Shown here piece by piece: positions 1 to 12,600 of a stretch of 64,000 nucleotides of DNA (positions are counted from its first letter, which is position 1; every line of letters starts with the position of its first letter). Location: positions 20,877,994 through 20,941,993 of the forward strand of contig JACSVZ010000002.1 of NCBI GenBank assembly GCA_014706295.1. Reading direction: 5' to 3'. Under the pieces are notes generated by a model, which was not told the origin of the DNA, searched no databases, and saw only the letters and a list, made by a program, of their open reading frames with translations. A program made the translations under genes and the position numbers. The DNA comes from Lycocorax pyrrhopterus obiensis (lineage: Eukaryota; Chordata; Aves; Passeriformes; Paradisaeidae).

Positions 1-423
1 AATCGCATTTTTACAACAATAGAAAGACCTCCCTATGATAATTTGGCTTCTGCATTATTTAAAGTCAGTAAGAGCTGAGGATGGATCTGATTTAGCTTTC
101 TAGAACTGATAAAGTTAGAAGCCAATACAAGAAGTGTCACTTTTTTTCTACATGTCTCAGTTTGTTCAGCAGTCAGAGCAGATGCCGGGGTTTGGTACGA
201 AACGTACCAAAACAGGAGGTGAAGTACTTCCTGCACAGGCAGTGCAAACAGCTCCAGCCTGCCATTCTCTTCCTGGGTTCCCTGTGACAGAGCAGACGTT
301 CCAGCCCAGTGGAAGGGGCTGTATTTGTCTATGAAATGGGTGCTACTGCCTGTCCTTATCATAGAGCTGTTGGTGAGTTTTTCCAGAGCTCCTCACTGAC
401 AGGCTACTTTGCTTTGTTGTCAG
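1..423 (+). other. CUBN: CUBN intron upstream of CUB9 (partial)
   Basis: This is the 3' end of the intron that follows the CUB8 exons, which lie outside the window. I see no repeat or exon in it besides the acceptor at 422-423. Confidence 0.8.
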
Positions 424-605
424 GTTGTGGAGAAGAACTATCTGGCCCTTCTGGTTCATTTCACAGCCCTGGCTACCCCACCAGATACCCAAGCAATAGG
501 GAATGCATCTGGTACATCCACACAGCACCTGGTAGCAGCATTCAACTCACCCTTCAGGAATTCGACATCGAGTATCACCCAAACTGCAGCTATGATGTTT
601 TGGAG
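424..605 (+). CDS. CUBN: CUBN exon, first part of CUB9
   Basis: The acceptor AG is at 422-423 after a pyrimidine-rich run and the donor is GTAAGA. The exon is 182 nt, entered in phase 1 and left in phase 0. It encodes CGEE, SPGYP, the second Cys (REC), and DIE plus CSYD, which supply two calcium ligands spaced eight residues apart. It ends at VLE, just before the next beta strand. Confidence 0.95.
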
Positions 606-3600
606 GTAAGAGCATTAGATTTACTCCTCTAAAACACACAAGTTATATTTATTTCTGTCTGGAACAGATAATCCCAAGAACTGCAGATGCAGAACAAACA
701 ATTCTACCACAATTTCCCATTTCTGCTGTGGTTATAGTTATGTTCAACAGGTATTGTCACGGAAGCCACAATGTTCTTATAATTTTTTGCTTTTATGTCT
801 TTGGTGACTACATCTTAACCAATTATGATATTAGGAAACACTGTATGCTTCCTAACAAGAGACAAAACTGCTTTGAAAAACTTACTCTTAAAAAGCCCAC
901 CTTTTACAAAGAACTAAGTGTAGGGTGCTGTACCATGAAGATAATTTCCTGGTGTAAAGGCATATGATGGATCACTGTGGGGATAACTCAGGTGAGGCCT
1001 TGTGTAGTTCCTTCCAAGAATGTGAGGAGATTTAAAACCCTGAGTGATGAAAATTATGCAGAATTTTTGCACTCAGAAGAAAAAAAATAAAAGAAGAGGC
1101 AATATCCTAGTCATCTTAGGGTGGTGGAAAAAGGAGCAAAGGGGCCTCTTTAAGGATGTACTGACCTTTAAGAGATCCTAAGACTGGATGACCCTGTTAT
1201 ACAAGACATATTTTTGCTCATGTTGGTAAGCAACCAGGTGACCAATCTCAGCTAACAGAGTTGAATAGACTTCCAGTACAGGAAAAAGGGATAGGAAATA
1301 ATTTCAGGAAGAACTTGTTTAGAATTATAGACTTTCTCGACTGCTCTCACTAGAGACATTTCAGATCACTAATGGAAGCACACTTGTTGTGATTTTTCGT
1401 CAATGTTACTACATGGCTGACATTTTAATGTTTTTGTAATGAACCCAAAAGACTGATTAAGAGAACTTGTACCACTCTGCTGCAGCCTTTCTTCTCCTCT
1501 TCTCCTGGGTGATGTGATACAGCATACAGTTAGACAAATTTCTGTCCAGCACCCACACCTCTGCACTGCTGCCTATTCCCCCATTAGTAGCTTTGATTTC
1601 TCCAGACTGTTACTTAGTGCACAGTAATCAGCAATATTCGTAGAAATTTAACCCATATACTAAAGCAGGTCCTAAATATATAGTAGATAGATAGGTAAAT
1701 AGCTAGATAAATAGATAGATAGATAAGAATTTGTATGAGTAGAAGAAATACGTAACTTAACTTGTTTTCTGGCTCTGAAACAGGCTTCTCTAGCTTATCA
1801 ATGCAGTGGAAGTCTTGACCAAATGGACACTGTGCTTTGAGTATCCTATTGACTTTGGTACTTCTGTAGGATCTGGGTGTAAGGAAGCTGTTGCATGAAT
1901 TCTCCATCAGTAGCATTGGCAAGTATGCCTGTATGTCATGTTGCTGATACCACAGACTGTGAGTAGGTGACCTGTACTGGCTGGTTTGGGTATTGATGAA
2001 GTCTGTTGTATTGCAACTTCATTGTTCTTTGTGCCCAGAATTACTAGATTGAAGTTAATCTGCCTATAAACTTCAGTTATGCCTCTGTTGCCCAGAGGAA
2101 TCCATTAAACAGCCTCCAAATCTAAGTTTGCTGTGGATGACCATTTCTTGAATAGTCCAAGGACAATACCTACATCTGCAGATGGTCACTCAGGAGCTAT
2201 CATGATCCAGCAAGAGTACAGATGGCTGGCAATCCTTCGTTTGAGAACTTTGTGACTGGGAAGGTAGCTGGCCTAAAACCAGTTGAGTGAGTTGCCAGAC
2301 ACCAACTGTCACTGCCCAGGGGTCAGCCTCAGGAGGAATGTTTGTCCTGCTGGGGAGGCTCCAGTGACCTTCCTGCAGACACGTGGAGTAAAGCGTGTGC
2401 AGTCCTCGGCGGCCGTCGGTCGGGCGGCCCTGGCTCGCAGAGCAGCAGGCACGCCTCGAGGAGACCAAGGTGGCACAAGCCCCCAGCTGCCCCGGGAACG
2501 AAGGAGGCGAGAGAGGACTGCCTCGTACGTATTCCAAGTGTGTAACGCAGAAGGATCACAGACGAGAACAGCCAAGGGACAGGCTCTGCAAGCGCTTTAA
2601 GTATGGGGATAGAGAGGGGTGGAGCAAGTGAAAAGTACCAATGATATACAACATAGGGGGAGGAACCCGGTGATAAAAGACCAATCGGGTGCACAGAGGA
2701 GGGAGCAACCAACGTAGACCAATGGGCTATCGAGGAACAGGGAATTTTCCAGAGCAAGGGGAGTGGGTTTAAACTTCGGCCTCGCCCATGGACAGGCCCT
2801 CGGACTCCGACTCATCCGCCCATTGGATAGCCGCAAGCTGATGGACAGTGGGCTGTCCCGAGGTGGGCCAAGGCACCCCAACAACCAACTGCTTAAAGAC
2901 ACTGTTTAACAGGATCCTGCAGTTTGTTGCTCTGTGTTCCTGAGCAAGGTATTCACCTTAGGTTTTGGGTTTCCTTTCTTTGCCATTTGCAGCTTAGTTG
3001 GTATGTTTTGCTTCTTTCCAACCGTACTGATTCATCTGCACAGATGCTCACCTTGCTGCTTGAACTCCCCTGCCTTCCTGCCCTCAGAACCAGCATGCTC
3101 CGAGTTACTTGTCTCCTGACCTTGGTTTATCGAGTTCCCAACCCCTGTCTCTGATCTGCTGGCAGATAACCTAACATAAATCATCTTACAGGGGAAAATT
3201 GGTTCATGTTTTAGTGCATGATCAAAGGTCCTGCCTGGCAGCATAGAGCTTCCCCTGCCAAACTGCAGGCACTCGGTGGAGCTTTATGTACCTGTCTACA
3301 TACATACTTTCTGGCTTTCATTATAAAATTCATTCATAGCATGATTGACATAGTCTGCACAGAACAAGTGGTGACTCAGATTTAGTGGGGAAAAAAACCC
3401 CATGGTTAGCCATTTTCAGAAGCTGTTTTATCTTGTCATCTTCTTTCCTGTAGTTGTCTATGTATGTCCAAGCTGAAAACCACACACACATTTAAGTTTG
3501 CAGACTGTTAAAAAAAAGAGGTTCCTGGTGTGCTTTTGATACAGTGTGTTTCAGTGATCACTGAGGTTCCAAAGGTCTCTCACATTATCTTCCCAGAAAT

Positions 3601-6600
3601 ATCCTGTCTAAGTATTCTTTGGGGTTTGACATCTGATTTTTCTTGTGGTTATTCTCCTGATTTCACATTTTCCTTATCTCTGAGTAGTAAGTTCTAATGC
3701 TTCCTGCTTTCTTTCATGTCAAACAACTTTCCAGTTTTAATAGGAAGTCAAAATCAGTACTAAAGTAGCTCTGCACTCTGCTGTCCCTCCATGTCCCATT
3801 AAGTCTGCTACCTGGAATAAGCTGTCTTGTAATAAATATTTCCCAGTAATCACAAAAGTTGCTCTCCTGGATGCATTTAGCTTTTGCTTAGGAACACCCT
3901 CATGCGTTTGAGCTGGCAGTGAATTTAGGAAAATTCTAAGAGATATTTCCCATTGCAACACCTTTGCTGCTAGCTTCATTTTTATACCATAGTTTCTTGC
4001 ATATTTCACTCTTGCACATTTGTCTGAAGCATACTGGTTCTTGTAAAAGGCAGCAAGAGTCTCCCTTCCCTTTCCTTTGACAATGCCTCTTAAACAAGCT
4101 GTCATTTTCATGTCAGTGTCCCAGGACTGCCATATGTTTCACCACAACTGTGCAATAATAGTTACATTCTTTTTTTTTTTTTTAATGCAAAATCCTCAGG
4201 TTATCCCTATGGTACACGTGTTTGACACATTCTCTTTTGATCTGTCTTCCTGTTTGTTTTATGACATTGTTGCAGTCTGTCTTTTTTTCTTCCCCATCAA
4301 ATTCCATTCCTTTCATAAACATCCAGGAGCAAATTTAAATTGTTCTTAAAGATGTTTTCTAGAAATGTTTCATGGAAATAGAAGACATTATTTTGGACAC
4401 AATGAAAGAGTTGAAATAATTTTTAAATGGTTTCTATTGAAAATACATTCATAGAGGAAAATTACCATGTCTGCTTTGAGTAAATTATGACACATAAATT
4501 ATGATATCTTCTCCTTAGCATGGACCAGATTTTTTTTATAAATTATAAATATATTCTGCCTCAGCAAGATGTAGCTCTGAGCTGCAAAGGAGGGAAGACT
4601 GTCAATTCGTTGCACTTCTGAGTCTATTAGATGCTCTGGTCTTCTCATTTAAATATAAAGAAACATCAGGTATTACCATAGTTCTTAATTCTCTGTCAAA
4701 GCCAGGCTCTCCCTTTGCTGGAAGTTATATCTGAGCAGGGATCAGTGTTATTCCCAGAAAATCTGTGTCATGAGGGTGACCAACCGCATAAAAACAGCTT
4801 TCTGTTGCTCATAACTCTGGAATGCTGACTGTTAACATTAAATGGAGCTAACGGGGCAGAAGCAAATGATAAGAACAGATTAAAACCATGGGCTTTATGG
4901 CAGTGTCCTGCTGCCCTGCTAAGCCATCCAATACCACTTTATCTCTGGATCAGGTACTCTGGTCAGACTAGATGTTTCTATTTTTTTTTTCAGCTCACAT
5001 ATCCTATCACTCTTTATGAACCACACCCTTGAATTCATTCTTTCCATCCATTCTCTTTTCCCTCTTCTTTTTTCATGTGGTAACTATTGGTTTTTCTCTT
5101 TGTAGCCAAATACAATATTTTATTGTTTTTTGTCATGGAAACACTCAAACTTGTTTTTCTTCCAGCCTTTATGAAAGCATCTGATTGATTGAACTGGCCT
5201 AAAGGAGAAAATAAAATACACTCCTAACTATAAAGAGCATGCTTCTGACTGCTTTTTATTTTGAAACTGTGCAGAAGCTGTTGCTGAACAGTTAACAATG
5301 TAAAGGAGACCCACAAACTTCAGATTTCCATCAATATTTCTTCCCCATCCTTAATTCTTTCCCAACAGGTCAATTCGAAGTGTTCAGCTAGGGCCAAGTT
5401 AATTTCTGAGGTAATGCTGCAGAAATCAGCAGGGTTTATGTCAGAGCTGGGTTTGGTTCCCTTGCCCATGGTGTGCAGAAAGCCCCAGGGAGCACCAGGG
5501 ATGATGTGAGAGGCTGGTCCTTGAGACTTATTAGATGCATATTAGAAACTCCTGCTGTTTCCTCTGCCACGTAGCTTCCCTAGGCTGGTTTAGATTATTA
5601 AGAGCATGTGTTCTTGCTAGCTCTCATGCTGTGGCTCTGACTCAGGGAATGTACCACAAACACATTTTAAAATTCACATTTTGAACAGACTTCTGACAAA
5701 TGCAGCTGTCACTGGGCCTCATGAGCAGCCAAGCAGTAAGATTTTTCTGAAGACGCTGCGCTTCCAGCGGACAAGCAGGCTTCTTCCCCAGACCGTGACA
5801 GCTTCATTACAGATTCTGAATCTGAGCTGTGACTTCAGCCATAGTGATTCCTTTTGAATGCCTTGAGACGATCAATTGGACAGAGGAACCATTATCCATT
5901 CAAGTCACGCAGCCTCCCTGCAGAATGCAAAAAACTGCTGTCTCGGTCAAAATAAAAATGTTTAAGCTATTAAGCCTATGTTATCAGCCACCAAAGCAAA
6001 ATACTGTCTTTTGAACATCTAACAGACTATGATGTTTATAGAAAAATTAATTCCTTATTTCTTCTGAGGATGCAAGCCTCAGTTCCTGAGGTCTCACGTT
6101 AACCGGGAGTCACTGAATTTTTTTTCCAGTTAAAACCAAATTATTTCTTTTATATCTCTAACATCAGAGCAGTGTCAGACCTTATGAACAGTTGGTGAGC
6201 ACACAATTAATCAAATTATGTAACAATGCAACACTTAGCCTTGGATGTGGAGGGACTAGCCCAGCTCTTTGTTAGACTTGCACAGATATTTAGCTTGGAC
6301 AGAAACCAAACTTCTGGGGTTAAAACGTGTATGACAGAGCTTATTAAAATATCGAGTTTCCCCTCATCTTGAAGTGATCATAGAAGAAAAGGTCACATAT
6401 AAAGCTGTTTTTAACAGTACTGTCACTTTTTGAGAAAGATACATGGATTGCTTCTTTTAACATTTTTGATGTTTACCAAACTATTAAATTTTGGAGTGGA
6501 CTTGAGGTGCTACTGTTGGAAAAATCTGATGGGATTTGTTGCCTTATACTCCTATTCTCTGCTTTTGGATTTTTGTTTGTTTGTTTTTGTTGTTGTTTTG

Positions 6601-9600
6601 GGTTGGGTATTTTTGGTTGCTAGAACTTGCTGTTATCTAGTTTAGTTTTAGGATTTCTATATAATATATGCTTACAGAATTAGAATCTTTCTATTACTAG
6701 CTCAGTTGCTGAAAGACAGCAGCATGTTCTCTATTAGGTGTACCCGTTTTATAGTTTTCACATCCAAGGTTAATGTCAAGCTGAGTTTTGCAGCTGCAGT
6801 CCCATGAGGGACAAACCAGTGGAAAGTGGCAGACTATTAGTATTGGGTGCTATTCCATTAGCATGCAGGAAGCCAAGAAAATTCAATCATTGAGGGCTCT
6901 AGGCACCAAAATCACATGTCAGTTGGAAATTGCACTGAGCATGTGTGTTTTCTTCTGCTTTGAGAGGGAAGACTAGGGAAGGTGAGCCAGTTCCACCAGT
7001 CATAAATGGGTTCAAACTAAAATCCTACGTCCCTTCTGGAAAACAAGAAACAGGGGTAACAAGGCTTCAGCACTGCCACTTATTTCACTTCACTTGGTTT
7101 AAAAATGCATTGTAAGTACATAATACTGCTGTGATGCTTAAGAGAGTGGTGGTTCTCTGGTATATGACTGCCTGAGGCACACTCTTCTGAGTAAGAAATA
7201 ATTACTCTTAAAAGCCAAACCCCATCTTTTTTGGTAAATATGCATGCTATATATCCTTGCTTCCGAAGAACATTATTAAAATGTAGTTTACTTGACCCAA
7301 ATCCAGTAGTTTGGATATTTATGCTGCCCTTGAAGTAAATAAAGTTGCAGTGGTTTTTTGTTTTATCAGAAGGAAGGATGAAATGTAGCCCCAATTTAAA
7401 AATAATCCTTAACTGTGCCTCTAAATATCAATGGTGCAAATCATCAGTACAGTTTCCTGCAAAAAGAAGCAGTTTGTTTGCACAAGCACACGCAAAAGAA
7501 TCTGGGTTTATAAGCCCAGAGAAACAAGGTGCTAATTCTGGAGGGAAAGGGAAGAAGAATGTGGCCAAGTCCCCAAACAGAAAGTTCTGTTTATTGCAAG
7601 GATATGCTGTAATCATCTAGAATTTTAAACTTGGTTTGTACAGGTGGTTCAGATACCAAGTAAGCCTGCAGAGAAAATGACTCTCTTAGCTGCTTTACAT
7701 TTTAAAATGTTGAATCATTTTCAATAATTATAGATGGGGTTGTTTTTTTCCTCCTAAAAACTAAACAGTTCTTACATACTCTGTGTGGCAGACACTCTCT
7801 TTGGAAAACTTTGACAATATTTCTTCCGTTTCTAGGTCTTTGGTGGCCCAGATTTCCTCTCTCCTAGGCTAGCCCAGCTGTGTGTTTCAAGATCAGCACA
7901 GAACCCACTGCGAGTCTCCACCACTGGCAATTCAGCCATTGTCCGTTTCGAGACAGATGTAGCAGTGGCAGGGAAAGGTTTTAATGCCTCCTGGCAAGAA
8001 AATCCAGGTGGTGAGTATACTGATTAATGCCATGAGAAATTCAGGAATTCTGAGAGTTGAGGATCAGCCATACAAGCATTTAAAGTAGTCAAACAGCACA
8101 GGACTGAAAGCTGAAAAAGAATGTGGGTGATACTGAATTTGGTAACACTAAGAGATGCTGAAAAATACACAGAGTTAAAAATTGTCTAATTAGCTGAAAC
8201 CTAGGCCTATTTATGTATTTTGTTTGGGTTTCTTCTCTTCATAACTAATCAAGACATTCCTGAAATCAGCAAAGGACTTTTGCATGCTACCGGCTCTTCC
8301 CACCCATTTACCCATACAGAGTACTTTATTCACTGAATGTTGCTTTTGGTTTTAAAAGGTAAAGTGAAAAATATCTGAGAAGGTGGCTTAACTTGAATAA
8401 TTCAGTGAACTCCAAAAATATTTGGAGTGATTAGTAAATACTTGAACTCTAAAAGGTTCATCCACCCCCAATGCGATCAGTTGTTCGTAGCCTTACAGGT
8501 AATCAATAAAAAAAGAGATATGCTTAAAAGACTCAACCATATCTCTACATGGAAGTTGTTATAAAAAGGGCAATTATCAGAAAATAATTGCAATGAAAAG
8601 TGACAAGAGGCAAATTTTAATTCTTGCAGTTTTGCTTGATTAAGCACACTGATTCATTAATTTGTCAAGGTTTATACTTCTTCTCTCTCACAAGTTTTAT
8701 GAGAAAGGCACAAGATCTTTTCTTAATAAAACAAGTGTACAATAGTCCTTTGAATTAATCCCCTTCTGAGATCTGGCGGCTTATTTTTTCTACTTAGGCC
8801 CCCTGAAGGTTTCTCATTCCTTTACAATATCTTGCCTGTTGTACTCCAACCCCCTTCTAGCCTCTAAAATACCCACTCACCAGAATGCAATAACAGTATA
8901 GTTTTTTATCCCTCCAGCAGGCTGCCTCCATCTACAGCAATCCCAAAGTCTTTCTTTCTCCCTCCTCCATCCCTTTTAAAGATATAAAAGTCCGTTTGTT
9001 CGGGTTAGTCCTGTTGAAAGCCCTGGTACTTCCCACACGGAATCTATCATTCCAGGCTGTTTAGATATTCATGAGCACCAGATCTGTTCTGATCAGAAGT
9101 ATCTGAGGGTGGAGTCCTCAGGAAACCCTCAACTTCATGGGTAGAGAAGTAGAAATGTGAGGTTTGCAATTGCTGCACTGCACATGAGCAACAAGGAGCT
9201 CCCACCTCTCTCAGTAAAGAAGTAATTTTCTCACCCTGTGCTCAGCTAGGCCTAGTTATTGCTTTCTCAGTATGCCAGGTCTATGGCATTCATATGAACA
9301 GTGTTTTGGACTGCTTTTACAGTATCTAGGATAGAGGAATACCAGAACTAATGCTTCAGCCTTTACAACATCTACTACCAGCTTGGGGCTACGTTACTCA
9401 GAGCAGTGCTGTTGCATATTTAACTATAATGATAATGTTTTGCTTTCCTGATAGGAATTTCCATTGATTTTTGTCGCAGCCAGGACACTTCAACAGTTGT
9501 AGCATTCATCTTACAAAAGCTTAATGTAGGAAACATAAAGAAGGCGGTGTTCTTAGTTTAAAAAGAGAGGTGGATTCTCACTAAGCATAGAAGAGAAGAA

Positions 9601-12600
9601 CTTGTGATTAAAACAAATTGTGTCTTTTTCAGGCTGTGGTGGTATATTTCAAGCTACAAGTGGGGAAATCCATTCTCCAAACTATCCTCAACCTTATAAT
9701 AACAACACAGATTGTTCCTGGGTCATCCAAGTTGACCACAGCCACAGAGTCCTATTGAATTTCACGGATTTTGACATTGAAAATCACCATTCGTGTAACT
9801 ATGACAATGTTGAAGTAAGTAACAAAAGAAATTTCAAAAGTTTCCTTAATTAGTCTGGTGAAATGCTTGCAAAATAACCTCATACATAGATGACTGTTAT
9901 GACGACACCCTTTCCCATTTATAGTGCAGTTTACCACAGCTTGCTCCAAGCCATAGGAGGAACTGCTGACATATATCGCAGATTGCCCACACTCTGCTAC
10001 AAACTCAGGAGAGAGGGAGTCTACATCCAGAGGGATTTGCTGCTGGCTGATTTTCTTCATGTGTATACTGTGTATTCAGGTGTTCCTCAGCTGTTTGTTT
10101 AATTGCTTCGTTAGACCCACTGCTCTCTTTAAAGCTTCACATTGCTGATGGTTTGTGAACTTTTGTTGATGTCACAGAAATTCAAATTGCTGCTCAATCA
10201 GTGCATGACAACGAAAAACTCTCCAAGTCTCCACTTGGCCTTTTGGGAGCAGGGACATGAAATCCTGACCCTCAGTGTCAGATTGCACTTCACTCAGTAC
10301 AAAGGCATGTGTGATCAGTTCTAGTCAGTTAAAGCACAGTGGCTGTAGCCCAAAATCCAACTTTCCTCTCCTTGATAAACTGCCATTCACAAAGAACTCA
10401 ATTTGGCAGGAGCTGAGACTCTTTTGAAAACAGCATCAGTTTTAACAACATTGCCTCGTAAAGCTTTTTTGTACTGAGCTAGAAAAAAAGGAAATGTGCC
10501 CCCATTTTGCTGAGCAGAACTGAAGATTTCATTTGGCCACAAAGCATCTTTGTACAGTCACTCTTCCTTTTTTTTTTTTTTTTCTGGGTATGAAGCATAA
10601 GGAAATATGGTTATGCCTTTTTATTTAAATTTTTAACTACATCAGGGGACCATTGAAAAGGAACTTTCAAATCTTCTGTGCTATGACAAAGGAGTAGGAA
10701 GTCAAAGTGCCTGACAGAAACACAGGCTATCTGAGATGGTAGTATATGTATTTATGCAAATAAACCATTCACAAATTAAGGGCTAAATTCTGAAAAGGCC
10801 TGATATACAAGTTTCTCTTCTAGACCTGATGCCAAGGGACATTTGCACATATCTAAACACTTTGTGGAGTACTTGGTTCCATGAGCTCCTTGCAGCTACA
10901 GCCACAAGTCTCCCATTACCTTGGGAGACTTACCAGTGGCTGGATAGGACACTGAGTTGTGAATCATTGAAAAGAATCATTCTGTCAGTGGACAGAGGAG
11001 ATGGCTGTGCCAGAGCTCTTTGCCTGAACAGAGTCTGCAGACCATGTGCAGTGACAACCCTTGTCTTCCAAAGCTGTAGGAATATCTGTTGTTTGCTTCT
11101 ATTTTTTGGTTTTTTGGGAGTGCTGAAGAAGGAAGTTGCCCATCAGCCCCAGCTGTGCAAACACAACTGGAGATTCAAATTTGATGCAGACATCAATCTC
11201 TGCCCACCAAGTGGAGTGTGGTTTGAAAATTGATGAGGGAGAATGCTGGTTTTAAGCCAAGAGATAATGAAGGGGTCTGAGGCTTTGGTGTATGAGGTAG
11301 AGTTTTTCAGTGCTCATGTAGGGGAACCAGCAGGGCAAGAAAGGAGTAAATGGGGTTTCTTTCACTCCTGGTATGCCAATAATAGGAGAATCACTTGTTA
11401 CCAACACCTAGATGTGATTTGTGTTCACCTCGTTCCAAGACTTGCTTTATGCCTCACACATAGGAGAACAGAGTGAGGGGACAGAGAGTAGCTGGAAAAT
11501 ACAAGTAGATGTCTGACTGTGACCGGTTTAGGAATTGCATTCCAAAAATTGTGTAAATGGAAAATACAGGCAGCTAAGGAAGCAGGTGGGTTGTTTTTCT
11601 CTCCCTAATATAGGAACAACTACTATGTATGAGTAGCACAGTGGTTCCACCCTTTTCTGTTTCTTGAATTTTTATTTATCTGTATGGATTTTATTTGCTC
11701 TGTGAGTTCTCTTGGGGCTTCCCTCCACCCCTGAGTGTACCAAGTCTTCTCTTCCTCCCTCCCTCTTCTGGATCCACTCATTTTTTCCTGCATTATGACT
11801 CAATTTTTTTTTTCAAATATTTCTACCATAAATTCCTTTCTATGGGGAACACATGAAAATGTATTTTTTTTCCTCTAAGGTTTTCCATTGCACATGTGTT
11901 CTGTGAGCAAAGTGGGAGGAGGGAAAATACTTGTGTCTGTTGCTTCTTGGCTATGCTGCAACTCCATAAAGCCCAGTGCATTTTTCACTTCTGCTCAGTG
12001 ATTTTAGATGTGAATCTGAGCACAGATCTAGGTTCAGCCAAATATATTCTGAGCCTGTGATGGTAAATCATGGGATAACTGCCCTGAGCTTCCTCTAGAG
12101 CCAATGGAGGGAGTGCACAGAGAGCACATTTGTCATTTGTTTAGCTTTCTAAATTGAGTTGAGTCCTCTGTTTCTGCAGCTCAGTTTTGTTTCTTACTTG
12201 TTGGCAGAACAGATGACCATCTCTTCATCTGCTAAATGAGGGTGTAGAGCCTTTCTCTACTCTCAAGTCTAACCCAGTTCTATTATCATAAGATCTTTGA
12301 TAAGAGTTTTTGTTGTCACTGTCACCATCCTTGAGTAAAGTTTTAATTCCTCTCTGTGTACCAGCCTCTGTGTACTTCTATCTGGAGAGTGTGTCTCACA
12401 ACAAATTTGTTTATTTGAAGGAAAATGGAGGGAAAGAAATTGTGAATGCACCAATTGCTGTATTTTTGGGCTGTGTTTAACCAGTAATGTATCTGATGCT
12501 ATGCCAGGAGCTCAGATCAGCAAGAGTTTCAAGTATTTGGACACTAGAGGAGGACATGGCTCAGAAGGCAGTGCTTGTAGCACAAGGTCATAAAAAGGGG

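Larger units (their letters stand above)
606..7835 (+). other. CUBN: CUBN intron inside CUB9 (7.2 kb)
   Basis: It holds a GATA-type microsatellite near 1681 and a CpG-rich block at about 2340-2900. A T tract lies near 4170 and a TTTG/TTG-rich run at 6570-6600. Several chance ORFs occur but none look like a gene. Confidence 0.85.

Noticed and set aside
2190..2902. Up to six overlapping open frames in the CpG-rich block
   Set aside because: Low stop-codon density from high GC. The frames overlap on both strands and show no shared product.
10829..11233. Plus-strand open frame of 134 codons
   Set aside because: No similarity to any family I know, no splice signals tying it to CUBN, and no CUB features.
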